The translations under genes and the position numbers were made by a program. The notes beneath the pieces are model-generated. The model did not search any database. It had not been told where the DNA came from and worked only from the letters and a program-made list of their open reading frames with translations. DNA of 64,000 bases, from contig NZ_QJVD01000011.1 in assembly GCF_003219815.1 (NCBI RefSeq), positions 81,728 through 145,727 on the forward strand, given 5' to 3'. Below are positions 38,027-46,391 of the stretch, in pieces; the stretch's first letter is position 1; the number at the start of each line of letters is the position of its first letter. Source of the stretch: Arthrobacter livingstonensis. Lineage in GTDB: Bacteria; Actinomycetota; Actinomycetes; Actinomycetales; Micrococcaceae.

Positions 38027-38127
38027 TAGGGTTGAAAGGGCCGGGGGAAACTTTTGCCCGGCCAGTCCCGCCCCGCTTGGCCCGACCAATCGGGAGCAGG
38101 CGGGAAGCCCGCACGGAGTCAAAGGAG
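38027..38127 (+). promoter_or_regulatory. Candidate structured 5' leader
   Basis: A possible -10 (TAGGGT, 38027-38032) is followed by three hairpins in a row: 38039-38063 (GGCCGGG/CCCGGCC), 38081-38094 (CCCGA/TCGGG) and 38100-38112 (GCGGG/CCCGC). AAAGGAG (38121-38127) follows, just ahead of the micro-ORF. I do not recognise a known riboswitch class. Confidence 0.4.
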
Positions 38128-38135
38128 ACACCGCC

Positions 38136-38303
38136 ATGCCGCACCTGCTCGCCAGCGAAGCACCACAGGCATCACTTGGCAACGCGGAAAGTTCATGTCG
38201 GCCGCAACCTTCGCCGCGATCCGTTGCTCCAGCCGGCACCGTGCACGGCAGTGTCCTCTGCGAGCGTGAATGCCCCTACTGCTGGGGCCCGGAAACCGAC
38301 TGA
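38136..38303 (+). CDS. Cysteine-rich 55-residue micro-ORF
   Basis: Not recognised. The ATG has an excellent ribosome site, AAAGGAG, 8 nt upstream. The first ~40 residues are low complexity; the C-terminus reads LCERECPYCWGPETD, with three Cys in CxxxCxxC spacing after an isolated Cys21. The CPYC pair is a typical redox or zinc-binding motif. It could be a small metal-binding protein, a peptide precursor, or a leader peptide controlling the ABC transporter 139 nt downstream. Whether it is translated is not shown beyond the ribosome site. Confidence 0.5.
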   Translation: MPHLLASEAPQASLGNAESSCRPQPSPRSVAPAGTVHGSVLCERECPYCWGPETD

Positions 38304-38442
38304 CCGCCGCTAGAGGCAGCATTTCGCATAGAATCTATCCCTGATACTGCGCCGGCACCCGCTTGGGTCCAAAAGCGCACCATCTTGTTGCGCCCGCGCC
38401 ACAGTCACAGCCCGTGGCGTCACGCCACCCCAAAATTGAAGG

Positions 38443-39987
38443 ATGGTTACGAAGATCTTGAACTTATATCGGTTGGCCACAAAACGCGGAAGGGCTGCGC
38501 TCGGCGCCGTGCTGACCGTCCTGGCTCTCTTCCTGGGGATCGCAGCGGCCTCAGCCGCTGTGATGCCTGCCCCAGCCCCCGCCAGCGCGCCGCTGGCATC
38601 TGCCGTTGCCCCCGCCGTCGCGCATGCCTCCGCGGCAGACGTCAAGGGCAAGACGTTCTCGGTAGCCACGGACACAACGTTCGCGCCGTTCGAGTTCCGC
38701 AACGGCAGCGGTGACCTGGTCGGCATCGACATGGACCTGCTGCGGGCCATCGCCGCCAACCAGGGCTTCAAGGTCGACATCAAGTCCTTGGGCTTCGACG
38801 CAGCGCTCCAGGCGTTGCAATCCAACCAGGTCCAGGGCGTCATTGCCGGAATGTCCATCACGGACAAGCGCAAGCTGATCTTCGACTTCTCCGATCCGTA
38901 CTTCGATTCCGGCATACAGATGGCCGTTGCCAAAAGCAACAATGACGTCAAAACTTACTCCGATCTCAAGGGCAAGTCGGTCGCCGTCAAGCGGGGCAGC
39001 GAGGGCGAAACCTTCGCCAACTCCATCAAGGCCAAGTACGGTTTCACCGTCAAGGCACTGGCCGATTCCGCCACCATGTACGACGACGTCAAGGCAGGAA
39101 ACTCGGTGGCCGTCTTTGACGACTACCCCGTACTTGCCTACGGCGTCAGCCAAAACAACGGACTGAAGATCGTCACCCCCAAGGAGCGGGGAAGTTCCTA
39201 CGGCTTTGCCGTAAACAAGGGACAGAACGCAGATCTGCTCACGGCATTCGACAAAGGCCTGGCGAACCTTAAGGCCAGCGGCGAATACCAGAAGATCCTC
39301 GACAAGTACCTGGCCGCACCGGAAACGGCCAAGCAGACCAGCTTCTTCCAGTTGCTCGCGAACAGCTTCCCGGCGCTCATGAAGGGCCTGGGCATGACGT
39401 TGCTGGCCACGGCGCTGTCGCTGGTCATCGCGCTGGTGCTTGGCATCGTGTTCGGCTTCTTTAAGGTCGGCGAAAGCCGGATCCTGCGCATCATTGCGAG
39501 CATTTACGTGGAGATCTTCCGCGGCACCCCGCTGCTGGTGCAGGCGTTCTTCTTCTACTTCGGCCTGCCCCAGCTCACCGGCCAGCCGCTGAATGTCCTG
39601 AGCGCCGGCGTGATCACCTTGAGCCTGAACGCCGGTGCGTACATGACCGAGATTGTCCGCGGCGGCATCCAGTCCGTGGACCCCGGACAGCTGGAGGCCA
39701 GCCGCAGCCTGGGTCTGGGCTACGTAACCTCCATGCGCCGCGTGGTGGTACCGCAGGCCATCAAAATCATGACGCCGTCGTTCATCAACCAGTTCGTCAT
39801 CACCTTGAAGGACACGTCCCTGCTGGCTGTCATTGGCTTCGCGGAACTGACGTACCAGGGCCAGCAGATCTATGCGGCCAACTTCCGCACGGGTGAAACG
39901 CTGCTGATCGTGGCGGCCATTTACTTCATCGTGATCTTCATCTTGACCCAGCTTTCCAACGTCCTGGACAGGAAGTTCAACAAATGA
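38443..39987 (+). CDS. Amino acid ABC transporter: substrate-binding and permease fusion
   Basis: One polypeptide combines a signal peptide (to ~residue 40), a SBP_bac_3 binding domain (residues ~62-287, [10 protein letters not shown]...DMDLL) and a polar amino acid permease domain (residues ~300-510) with the EAA loop [17 protein letters not shown] that docks the ATPase. This is the GlnP layout of glutamine/polar amino acid importers. 514 aa. GAAGG directly touches the ATG, so spacing is poor and the start may be a few codons later. It overlaps the ATPase gene by 4 nt. A glutaminase follows, so glutamine is a reasonable substrate, but this is inferred. Confidence 0.92.
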   Translation: MVTKILNLYRLATKRGRAALGAVLTVLALFLGIAAASAAVMPAPAPASAPLASAVAPAVAHASAADVKGKTFSVATDTTFAPFEFRNGSGDLVGIDMDLLRAIAANQGFKVDIKSLGFDAALQALQSNQVQGVIAGMSITDKRKLIFDFSDPYFDSGIQMAVAKSNNDVKTYSDLKGKSVAVKRGSEGETFANSIKAKYGFTVKALADSATMYDDVKAGNSVAVFDDYPVLAYGVSQNNGLKIVTPKERGSSYGFAVNKGQNADLLTAFDKGLANLKASGEYQKILDKYLAAPETAKQTSFFQLLANSFPALMKGLGMTLLATALSLVIALVLGIVFGFFKVGESRILRIIASIYVEIFRGTPLLVQAFFFYFGLPQLTGQPLNVLSAGVITLSLNAGAYMTEIVRGGIQSVDPGQLEASRSLGLGYVTSMRRVVVPQAIKIMTPSFINQFVITLKDTSLLAVIGFAELTYQGQQIYAANFRTGETLLIVAAIYFIVIFILTQLSNVLDRKFNK

Positions 39988-40739
39988 GTGACGCCACAGC
40001 AAGCGGAACCACAGCCAAGATCCGCGTCCGCGACCTGAAAAAATCGTTTGGCTCCAACGAGGTGCTCAAGGGCCTTGACGTGGACGTTGCCGAGGGCGAG
40101 GTGGTTTGCGTCATTGGCCCTTCCGGCTCCGGCAAGTCCACGTTCCTGCGCTGCCTGAACAAGCTCGAGGACATCACGGCCGGCACTGTCACGGTGGACG
40201 GTTATGACCTCACAGACCCCAAGGTGGACCTCAACGCCGTCCGCCAGCACATCGGCATGGTGTTCCAGCACTTCAACCTGTTCCCGCACATGACGGCACT
40301 GCAAAACATCATGCTGGCTCCCGTGGAGCTGAAGAAGCTGGACAAGGCCGCGGCCCGCGCCAAGGGCATGGAACTGTTGAAGCGTGTGGGGCTTGCCGAA
40401 AAGGCCGACGCCCGTCCGGCGTCGCTCTCCGGCGGACAGAAGCAGCGCGTCGCCATTGCCCGCGCCTTGGCCATGAACCCCGGCATCATGCTCTTTGACG
40501 AGGCCACCAGCGCCCTTGACCCCGAAATGGTGGGTGAGGTGCTCCAGGTGATCCGCGACCTCGCTGCTGAGGGCATGACCATGGTGGTGGTCACGCACGA
40601 GATGGGCTTCGCCCGCGAGGTGGCCGACCGCGTCATCTTCATGGACGCCGGTGTCATTTGTGAAGAAGGCGCTCCGGAAGCCATCTTCTCCCACGCGGAG
40701 CAGCCGCGCCTGCAGGACTTCCTGGCCAAGGTCCTTTAG
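39984..40739 (+). CDS. Amino acid ABC transporter ATPase (GlnQ-like)
   Basis: Cytoplasmic ATPase for the fused permease upstream. Walker [11 protein letters not shown]-loop, signature LSGGQKQR, Walker [14 protein letters not shown] and the switch His in [10 protein letters not shown] are intact. 251 aa, typical of polar amino acid importers. Its ATG overlaps the permease stop as ATGA, so the two are made together; a terminator follows. Confidence 0.95.
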   Translation: MSDATASGTTAKIRVRDLKKSFGSNEVLKGLDVDVAEGEVVCVIGPSGSGKSTFLRCLNKLEDITAGTVTVDGYDLTDPKVDLNAVRQHIGMVFQHFNLFPHMTALQNIMLAPVELKKLDKAAARAKGMELLKRVGLAEKADARPASLSGGQKQRVAIARALAMNPGIMLFDEATSALDPEMVGEVLQVIRDLAAEGMTMVVVTHEMGFAREVADRVIFMDAGVICEEGAPEAIFSHAEQPRLQDFLAKVL

Positions 40740-40752
40740 CGTTTTTGTTTGC

Positions 40753-40788
40753 GGGGCGGCCGGCTGGATTGGCGGGCCGCCCCTTTTA
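40753..40788 (+). terminator. Rho-independent terminator after the ABC transporter
   Basis: GGGGCGGCC (40753-40761) pairs with GGCCGCCCC (40775-40783), followed by TTTTATC. It lies 13 nt after the ATPase stop and separates it from the glutaminase. Confidence 0.85.
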
Positions 40789-40827
40789 TCTTTATGTTCG
40801 ACGGCGGAACAACAGTTGGGAGTGCAC

Positions 40828-41742
40828 GTGAGCGACATGCAGGGGATCCTGGATGAGATTGTTGGGCATGTGGCGCCGCTGTGCCGCCAGGGTGAGGTGG
40901 CCTCCTACATTCCCAGCCTCGGCGAGGTCTCCCCGGACAAGTTTGGCATCTGTGTGGCCATGGCTGACGGCGAGATTTACGGGGCGGGGGACTGGCAGGA
41001 ACCGTTCTCCATCCAGAGCATCTCGAAAGTGTTTTCGCTGGCCTTGGTCATGTCATACGACTACGACTCCATCTGGAGGCGCGTCTTTCGGGAGCCCTCG
41101 GGCACGCCCTTCAACTCCATGATCCAGCTGGAGGCGGACCGCGGTATCCCGCGAAACCCGTTCATCAACGCAGGCGCCCTGGTTGTCACCGACAGGCTGC
41201 TGACGCTGACGGGGGATGCCTCCGTCTCCATTCGCGGCCTGCTGCGCCTTGAATCCGGCAACCCCTCCGTAGACATCGATGCGGTAGTGGCCGCATCGGA
41301 GGCCGACCACGGTCACCGCAACGCTTCCATGGCGCACCTGCTGGCCAGCTACGGAAACCTGGAAAACTCCGTTGATGACGTGCTGGCGAGTTACTTCAGG
41401 CAATGTGCCCTGTCCATGAGCTGCGAAGACCTCGCCAAAGCCTCACTCTTCCTGGCCCGCCATGGCGTTGCGGCTGGCGGCACGCCGTTCCTGAGCCGCA
41501 ACCAGAGCAAGCGCGTGAATGCCGTGATGCTCACCTGCGGCACGTACGACGCCGCGGGGGAGTTCGCCTACCGTGTGGGCCTGCCCGGAAAGAGCGGCGT
41601 GGGCGGAGGGATCGTCGCGATCGTGCCCGGCCGCTGCTCCATCACGGTATGGGGTCCGTCCCTGGGCCCCAACGGCAACTCCATGGCTGGCATCGCCGCC
41701 CTGGATGAGTTCACAGCACGCACGGGCTGGTCCATTTTCTAG
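40828..41742 (+). CDS. glsA: Glutaminase (GlsA family)
   Basis: Hydrolyses L-glutamine to glutamate and ammonia. It has the serine-dependent, beta-lactamase-like fold: the catalytic pair is Ser64 and Lys67 in QSISKVF, followed by NAGALVV, and the late GxxGKSGVGGGI segment. 304 aa, as usual for bacterial glutaminases. The frame is open to 40651, inside the ATPase gene, but the GTG at 40828 has GGGAG (40818-40822) 5 nt upstream. Next to a probable glutamine importer, it suggests use of outside glutamine. Confidence 0.94.
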   Translation: MSDMQGILDEIVGHVAPLCRQGEVASYIPSLGEVSPDKFGICVAMADGEIYGAGDWQEPFSIQSISKVFSLALVMSYDYDSIWRRVFREPSGTPFNSMIQLEADRGIPRNPFINAGALVVTDRLLTLTGDASVSIRGLLRLESGNPSVDIDAVVAASEADHGHRNASMAHLLASYGNLENSVDDVLASYFRQCALSMSCEDLAKASLFLARHGVAAGGTPFLSRNQSKRVNAVMLTCGTYDAAGEFAYRVGLPGKSGVGGGIVAIVPGRCSITVWGPSLGPNGNSMAGIAALDEFTARTGWSIF

Positions 41743-41816
41743 CCCCTACCGACGCCGCAGCACCTTTCGGGGTGCGCCGCACCGGATGATGTGCGGCCCG
41801 GTCCCGCAGCAGTGAC

Positions 41817-41862
41817 TGTCAACTTACATTGACATGCCCACGACTGTCAACTAAAGTTGACT
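41817..41862 (+). promoter_or_regulatory. Twin palindromic operator-like sites
   Basis: Two 18-nt palindromes of the form TGTCAA-N6-TTGACA: TGTCAACTTACATTGACA (41817-41834) and TGTCAACTAAAGTTGACT (41845-41862). Their centres are 28 bp apart. The second ends 16 nt before the start of a small HTH gene, so the protein may repress itself. Confidence 0.65.
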
Positions 41863-41878
41863 TTTGAGGGTGGTGGCC

Positions 41879-42079
41879 ATGAGAACACTATTGGCAAACA
41901 TGGATGGAATGGGCCCGGCCGAGGCGCTGTACGCAGTGGCGGAATCCCGCAGGCAGCTGGCCCGCACGGAATCGGAAATCGTGGCGAGAGCCCGCGTCGC
42001 AGGTCTTTCCTGGGAGGCCATTGCCCTATGCCTGGGCGTGAGAAAGCAGGCCGTGCACAAGAAATTCGGGAAGCGGTAG
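41879..42079 (+). CDS. Small HTH DNA-binding protein (66 aa)
   Basis: A compact protein ending in a helix-turn-helix, GLSWEAIALCLGVRKQAVHKKFG, of a type found in small actinobacterial regulators, some of which carry an added Clp-N domain that is absent here. The N-terminal half (EALYAVAESRRQLARTESEIVARA) is helical. The ATG at 41879 has GAGGG 8 nt upstream. Two palindromes lie just ahead of it. Target genes are unknown. Confidence 0.75.
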   Translation: MRTLLANMDGMGPAEALYAVAESRRQLARTESEIVARARVAGLSWEAIALCLGVRKQAVHKKFGKR

Positions 42080-42136
42080 CGGGCCTGGGTCGGACAGGAC
42101 GGGACAAGGGCCAGCCAGGAACCTGCCGGGACGCTC

Positions 42137-42532
42137 CTACCGGGCTGAGACGCTCAGCTGCCAGGAGACGCCAAAACGGTCGCTAAGCCAGGCGTATTTC
42201 TTCGCAAAGGGGTACTCGCCCGGTGGCATCATGACCTGTCCCTGGTCTGAGAGCAGCGCAAACAGTGTGTCCAGGGATGCCTCATCCGGGCAGTCAAAGA
42301 AGAATGACACCGAAGGGGTGAACCCAAAGGCATGCACGTCCGGGCTGTCGATGCAGAGCAAGGTCTGGTCGGCAATCCGAAAGCTTGCCGTTTTGACGGA
42401 GCCCTCCCTCTCAGGTTCTTCCCCGCCATGGCGTTCCAAGGCGAGGATTTCAGCATCGGGGAAGGAGGAAACATAGAAGTTCATGGCCTCTTCTGCCTGG
42501 CCCGTGAACATCAAGAAAGGTTTGAGCGTCAT
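42137..42532 (-). CDS. VOC/PhnB-like protein
   Basis: 131-aa protein of the vicinal oxygen chelate superfamily, PhnB-like branch (often labelled 3-demethylubiquinone methyltransferase domain by similarity only). It starts KPFLMFTGQAEEAMNFYVSSFPDAEI, has a central FGFTPSVSFFFDCPDE and ends KYAWLSDRFGVSWQLS. Metal binding and activity are unknown. No ribosome site; TAAGGT lies 6 nt before the ATG. Confidence 0.85.
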   Translation of the reverse strand: MTLKPFLMFTGQAEEAMNFYVSSFPDAEILALERHGGEEPEREGSVKTASFRIADQTLLCIDSPDVHAFGFTPSVSFFFDCPDEASLDTLFALLSDQGQVMMPPGEYPFAKKYAWLSDRFGVSWQLSVSAR

Positions 42533-42538
42533 GGTCTT

Positions 42539-42544
42539 ACCTTA
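42539..42544 (-). promoter_or_regulatory. Putative leaderless VOC-gene -10 element
   Basis: TAAGGT on the minus strand, 6 nt before the ATG at 42532. Confidence 0.4.
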
Positions 42545-42654
42545 CCGGTACCGGCAATGGCCCGGCAGCTACGGCACCCGTCTCCACCTGCCAGGACTTG
42601 TCGTCCAGCGGACTGCGAAGCCAGACCGGGCATGAATCGGCGGCGACCAACCAG

Positions 42655-42685
42655 GAGTGGCCGGAACGCAATGTTCCGGCCACTC
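42655..42685. terminator. Perfect hairpin downstream of glnA
   Basis: GAGTGGCCGGAAC (42655-42667) and GTTCCGGCCACTC (42673-42685) form a perfect 13-bp stem with loop GCAAT. It lies 69 nt past the glnA stop. No T-run on the minus strand, so the terminator role is probable but not certain. Confidence 0.6.
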
Positions 42686-42754
42686 ATTTCTGTCATGAAG
42701 TTTTTCTCTCGCGGACTGCTTGCGGACTATTCCCAGTATTCCCGCGTGTTCCAG

Positions 42755-44179
42755 CTAGCAGCCGTAGTAGAGCTCGAATTCATACGGGTTCGGGCGCAGT
42801 GAGAGCGGCTTGATTTCGTATTCGCGCTTGTAGTCGATCCAGGTGTCGATCAAGTCCTGGGTGAACACGCCGCCGGCCTGCAGGAACTCGTTGTCGTTTT
42901 CCAAGGCGATGAGGGCCTCTTCGAGTGATTCTGGAGCCTTGGGGATGTCCTTGGCTTCCTCCGGGGGGAGTTCGTACAGGTCCTTGTCGATGGGAGCCGG
43001 GGGTTCAATGCGGTTCTTGATGCCGTCAAGGCCGGCCATCAGCTGGGCGGAGAACGCCAGGTACGGGTTGGAGGAGGCATCCGGTGCGCGGAACTCCAGG
43101 CGCTTGGCCTTCGGGTTGGAACCGGTGATCGGGATGCGGATGCCGGCGGAGCGGTTGCCCTGCGAATACACCATGTTCACGGGGGCCTCGAAGCCCTTGA
43201 CCAGGCGGCGGTAGGAGTTCACCGTCGGGTTGGTGAAGGCCAGCACGGCCGAGGAATGTTTGAGCAGTCCGCCAATGTACCAGCGGGCCACGTCGGAGAG
43301 GCCGGCGTAGCCCTTCTCGTCGTAGAACAGCGGGGCGCCGTTGCTCCACAGCGACTGGTGGCAGTGCATGCCGGAGCCGTTGTCGCCAAAGACGGGCTTG
43401 GGCATGAAGGTGACGGACTTGTCCCAGGCCCAGGCGGTGTTCTTGATGACGTACTTGAACTTCTGCAGGTCGTCGGCGGAGTGCACCAGGGTGTTGAATG
43501 TGTAGTTGATCTCGGCCTGGCCGGCGGCGCCCACCTCGTGGTGGGAACGCTCAACCGCGAGTCCGGCGTTGTCCAGCTCGATGCACATGGCGTCGCGCAG
43601 GTCTGCCTGGTGGTCAATGGGGGCCACGGGGAAGTAGCCGCCCTTGACGGGGGTCTTGTAGCCGAGGTTGCCACCTTCTTCCGGCCGGCCGGTGTTCCAA
43701 TTGGCCTCTTCGGAATCGATCTTGTAGAAGGAGCCCTGCGGGGAGGACTCGTACTGGACGTTGTCAAAGACGAAGAACTCCGCCTCTGCGCCAAAGAATG
43801 CGGTGTCGGCGATGCCGGTGGACGCAAGGTACGCCTCGGCCTTCTCGGCCACGCCGCGCGGGTCGCGGTGGTAAGGGTCGCCCGTGCGGGGGTTCACGAT
43901 GGAAAAGTTCAGCGCCAGGGTCTTCTCCAGGCGGAACGTGTCGACGAACGCAGTCTTGGGGTCCGGGATCAGCTGCATGTCGGATTCGGCGATGCCCTGG
44001 AAACCGCGGATGGAGGAGCCGTCGAACAGCTGGCCGTGGACAAAGAAGTCGAGGTCGACCGTCTTCGCCGGCACGTTGAAGTGCTGCTGGACCCCGGGCA
44101 GGTCCGTGAATCGGATATCGACGAACTTCACATCTTCGTCCTTGATGAACTGGAGGACTTCTTCCGCGTTCTTGAACAT
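42755..44179 (-). CDS. glnA: Glutamine synthetase type I GlnA (adenylylatable)
   Basis: Main ammonia-assimilating glutamine synthetase, a dodecamer. Motifs: FDGSSIRGF, the catalytic [25 protein letters not shown], the ATP segment [16 protein letters not shown], and the adenylylation site [10 protein letters not shown] with Tyr402. 474 aa, as for GSI-beta enzymes. The ATG at 44179 has AAGGAG upstream. GlnE (32487-35540) would modify Tyr402. A GlnR-type box lies 82 nt upstream of the start, so control at both transcription and protein level is likely. Confidence 0.97.
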   Translation of the reverse strand: MFKNAEEVLQFIKDEDVKFVDIRFTDLPGVQQHFNVPAKTVDLDFFVHGQLFDGSSIRGFQGIAESDMQLIPDPKTAFVDTFRLEKTLALNFSIVNPRTGDPYHRDPRGVAEKAEAYLASTGIADTAFFGAEAEFFVFDNVQYESSPQGSFYKIDSEEANWNTGRPEEGGNLGYKTPVKGGYFPVAPIDHQADLRDAMCIELDNAGLAVERSHHEVGAAGQAEINYTFNTLVHSADDLQKFKYVIKNTAWAWDKSVTFMPKPVFGDNGSGMHCHQSLWSNGAPLFYDEKGYAGLSDVARWYIGGLLKHSSAVLAFTNPTVNSYRRLVKGFEAPVNMVYSQGNRSAGIRIPITGSNPKAKRLEFRAPDASSNPYLAFSAQLMAGLDGIKNRIEPPAPIDKDLYELPPEEAKDIPKAPESLEEALIALENDNEFLQAGGVFTQDLIDTWIDYKREYEIKPLSLRPNPYEFELYYGC

Positions 44180-44260
44180 CTTGCTCCTTGGCGTTCTGGA
44201 TTCCAGCCGATTCGGTTCGGCCTGGTGCTTCTGCAACTGATCTAAGACTATGTCGGCGCC

Positions 44261-44298
44261 GTTACTCGATGGTGTCGGAAATGTTTCCGGCACGTTAC
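44261..44298 (-). promoter_or_regulatory. GlnR-type box upstream of glnA
   Basis: On the glnA strand the order is GTAAC-n6-GAAAC-n6-GACAC-n6-GTAAC, with blocks exactly 11 nt apart. This matches the actinobacterial GlnR pattern GTNAC-n6-GAAAC repeated: the first pair is perfect and the second pair has 4 of 5 bases each. It lies between glnA and the divergent RDD gene. Confidence 0.65.
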
Positions 44299-44346
44299 AA
44301 CTGCCCCAGGCCAATGCCCGGTGGGTGAACTTGGCGCCGCCACGGG

Positions 44347-44352
44347 TAGGCT
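44347..44352 (+). promoter_or_regulatory. Putative leaderless RDD-gene -10 element
   Basis: TAGGCT followed by six nt and the GTG at 44359. The same TAGGCTTG, 4 nt, GTG arrangement precedes the MFS gene at 61975. Confidence 0.5.
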
Positions 44353-44358
44353 TGAGGA

Positions 44359-44796
44359 GTGGTAGAACGTAAAGACATCGGGTCCTGGCTCAGCGGGCCG
44401 GACACTTCCAATATATCCAAATATCCGGGCGAGCGGTTGGGTCTGCCCGAATCCGGGCGTGGTTCCATGGCGCGCGCCGGGCGTAGAATACTGGCCATTT
44501 TCATCGACTGGGCCTTGTGCTACCTCATTGCCGCCGCTTTTTTTCACTCCAATTCCACCGTCATACTGGGCATATTTGCGCTCGAACAAGTGGTCCTGGT
44601 GGGCACCCTTGGTTATAGCGTTGGCCACCGGATCGTGGGGATCCAGGTCCAGAGGCTCGACGGCGGCCCGCCGGGCCTGCTCGCGGGTGTGGCTCGCGCC
44701 GTGCTCCTGTGCCTGGTCATCCCGGCCGTGATCACCGATGCCGACCACCGTGGACTCCACGACCGCGCCATGAAGACGGTCCTGGTCCGGCGGTAG
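44359..44796 (+). CDS. RDD family membrane protein
   Basis: Small membrane protein of the RDD family (function unclear; some members are linked to ion transport). The N-terminal ~50 residues are polar and include DIGSWLSGP and [13 protein letters not shown], followed by the domain start [11 protein letters not shown] with the RDD-type Arg and Asp, two to three membrane segments, and [14 protein letters not shown] at the end. 145 aa. GTG start, probably leaderless. An RDD gene also neighbours glnA in mycobacteria. Confidence 0.88.
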   Translation: MVERKDIGSWLSGPDTSNISKYPGERLGLPESGRGSMARAGRRILAIFIDWALCYLIAAAFFHSNSTVILGIFALEQVVLVGTLGYSVGHRIVGIQVQRLDGGPPGLLAGVARAVLLCLVIPAVITDADHRGLHDRAMKTVLVRR

Positions 44797-44820
44797 TAAC
44801 CCGTGGCCGGCGTGCCGTGT

Positions 44821-45303
44821 CTAGCCGGTCGGGGCACCGGCAAGCGGGAGCCTGGCAATCGTGAGTGCCCACACCACCTGCCCGGCGGTGGTCACTTGGA
44901 CTTGCCCAGTCCCATGGGCGGTGTAGTCACGGTTTTCGTAGGATGTCGGCTGATCTTCAGCGCATGGCAGGGAATACGCGCTTTTGCCGACGATGATGAC
45001 CGTTACTGAGCCCACTCCTTGGCAGTTCACGGCGACCGTCAGTCCATCGTTCCGGGCGTCGAATGATCCTCCCGCATCGGCGGCGCCAAAGGTTCCAACG
45101 ACGGTTCCCTGCATTTTAGGCGCTGGAAGTACAGCTGGCAGGGAATGGGCGTCCGGCTGAACTGGGTTGGTGCTTGTCGTTACATAGGTCGAACGGGCGG
45201 GATCCGGTGAAGCCGCAGTGCAGGCTGCCAGGTTCGTTGTCGCCATCGACAAGGCCACCATGGATAAGACCACCCGGGCCAACGCGCAGCGGATTGTTTT
45301 CAT
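44821..45303 (-). CDS. Putative lipoprotein
   Basis: 160-aa exported protein of unknown function. A basic start, hydrophobic core and lipobox LAAC (Cys28) mark a lipoprotein, to be processed by LspA. A Pro/Ser/Thr-rich spacer follows, then a small beta-rich domain with two further Cys (in VNCQGVG and LPCAED) that may form a disulfide. The ATG has a strong GGGGGAGG ribosome site. Confidence 0.75.
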   Translation of the reverse strand: MKTIRCALARVVLSMVALSMATTNLAACTAASPDPARSTYVTTSTNPVQPDAHSLPAVLPAPKMQGTVVGTFGAADAGGSFDARNDGLTVAVNCQGVGSVTVIIVGKSAYSLPCAEDQPTSYENRDYTAHGTGQVQVTTAGQVVWALTIARLPLAGAPTG

Positions 45304-45479
45304 GTATCCACCTCCCCCAAGAAATTACTGGGAGCCTAGCACAGGACAAACTGAAATAGGCCGAGTCGACACTCCACCAACGCCCTGCGTCGGGGCGGGC
45401 AGGTGGCCGGCAGTCGCGAGACCGCTTGTGGATCGAGCCCCGGTCTCCGGGCGCACACAGGATGCGCGTCAAGAATCAA

Positions 45480-45513
45480 GCAGGGCCCGCCGGAAAGTCC
45501 CGGCGGGCCCTGC
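45480..45513 (-). terminator. Hairpin after the DUF4191 gene
   Basis: A perfect 14-bp stem, GCAGGGCCCGCCGG (45480-45493) with its complement (45500-45513), 15 nt past the stop of the minus-strand gene. The following minus-strand sequence TTGATTCTTG is moderately T-rich. Confidence 0.7.
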
Positions 45514-45528
45514 TGTACTGGAACTTGA

Positions 45529-46299
45529 TTAGCGGCCGCGTGTTGCCTTGCGGTCCGGGCGCGCCTTGTAGGGGTCGATGCCCTTGGGGATGGGCAGCTT
45601 GTTACCCATGGAGGAGATGCGCTTGTTGACGGCACTGACCTCGACCTTGGTCAGCTCTCCCTTGAGCTTGTTCATCTTCTTGGTCAGTTTGGCAATGGGG
45701 ACCTGGCCCTCATCCTTGCCGGTGGCAATCACTGTGACGGCGACGTTGGGCAGGATCCGGTTCAGTCGGCGCCGCTCCGCGTCCACGAGGCCCTTGACCC
45801 GGGTGGCGGGGCCCTCGGTGATGAGCACGATGCCTGCCTTGCCGATGGCGCGGAACACCACGTCCTGGGTGCGCGGGTTCACTGCGGCGGGCTGCTCTTC
45901 AAAGATCCAGCCCTTCTTCAGGGAGCTCAGCGCGGCACCGGCAGCACCGGGCTTGCCTTCGATCTGCGAATATGCGGCGCGCTCGGCCCGGCGCGACATG
46001 ATCAGCAGCGCACCCAACAGGCCCAGCGGCACGCCCAGCAGCAGGCCGGTGATCCAATTTCCCGGAGACACCAGCAGCGTCACGAGCAGGGAGACCAGGA
46101 TCAGACCGAAAAACGCGCCAAGCATGAGCCAGGTGACCATGGGGTCGTGGCGGCGGGTCATCTTGAAGATGTCCACCATTTGCTTGAGGCGGCCAGGCTT
46201 CTTCGCCTTCTTCTTGGATCCGTCTTTCGGGGCACGGTTGAAGAGTGAGCGCTTCGGCTTGTCAGCGGCGGTGGGGGCGGAGTCAGTGGATTTGGCCAT
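45529..46299 (-). CDS. DUF4191 membrane protein
   Basis: Conserved actinobacterial membrane protein found beside lipA, like Rv2219 of mycobacteria. It has a Lys-rich N-terminus (~45 residues), two membrane helices (residues ~55-100), and a ~150-residue cytoplasmic domain rich in Lys/Arg. 256 aa. Function unknown; the link to lipoate genes is by position only. A TAGAAT lies 9 nt before the ATG. Confidence 0.85.
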   Translation of the reverse strand: MAKSTDSAPTAADKPKRSLFNRAPKDGSKKKAKKPGRLKQMVDIFKMTRRHDPMVTWLMLGAFFGLILVSLLVTLLVSPGNWITGLLLGVPLGLLGALLIMSRRAERAAYSQIEGKPGAAGAALSSLKKGWIFEEQPAAVNPRTQDVVFRAIGKAGIVLITEGPATRVKGLVDAERRRLNRILPNVAVTVIATGKDEGQVPIAKLTKKMNKLKGELTKVEVSAVNKRISSMGNKLPIPKGIDPYKARPDRKATRGR

Positions 46300-46342
46300 A
46301 GTACGTCAATTCTAGCGGTTGTTGGGCGAGGTCGGTGCGCAA

Positions 46343-46379
46343 AAAACCGCCGGGCTGCCCGTGGGCCGCCCGGCGGTAA
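46343..46379 (-). terminator. Rho-independent terminator of lipBA
   Basis: On the minus strand, ACCGCCGGGC (46379-46370) pairs with GCCCGGCGGT (46357-46348), followed by a T-run (46348-46343). It lies just past the lipA stop. Confidence 0.85.
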
Positions 46380-46391
46380 CAATTGGTGCGG

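Larger units (their letters stand above)
37842..38442 (+). other. 600-bp intergenic region with terminator, structured leader and micro-ORF
   Basis: This stretch holds a rho-independent terminator (37906-37939), three hairpins (38039-38112), and a 55-codon ORF with a strong ribosome site (38136-38303), each listed separately. The last 139 nt before the ABC transporter gene show no clear signal. Confidence 0.6.

Noticed and set aside
38027-38127. Known riboswitch (guanidine, cobalamin, SAM or c-di-AMP type)
   Set aside because: CTAGGGTT and stacked hairpins first recalled the ykkC type, but the rest of the consensus could not be found; kept only as an unassigned structured leader.
37529-38313. 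Other open frames through the 54-nt repeats (repeats of VCRVCFVFDDVGG, of PGLLRLRRRWR, and an Arg-rich minus-strand frame)
   Set aside because: A 54-nt unit keeps every frame open. Only the frame starting at 37347 has a ribosome site, a signal peptide and a stop matched to a terminator.
35541-42754. Mobile genetic element
   Set aside because: No transposase, integrase, inverted ends or tRNA target were seen; called accessory by content and synteny only.
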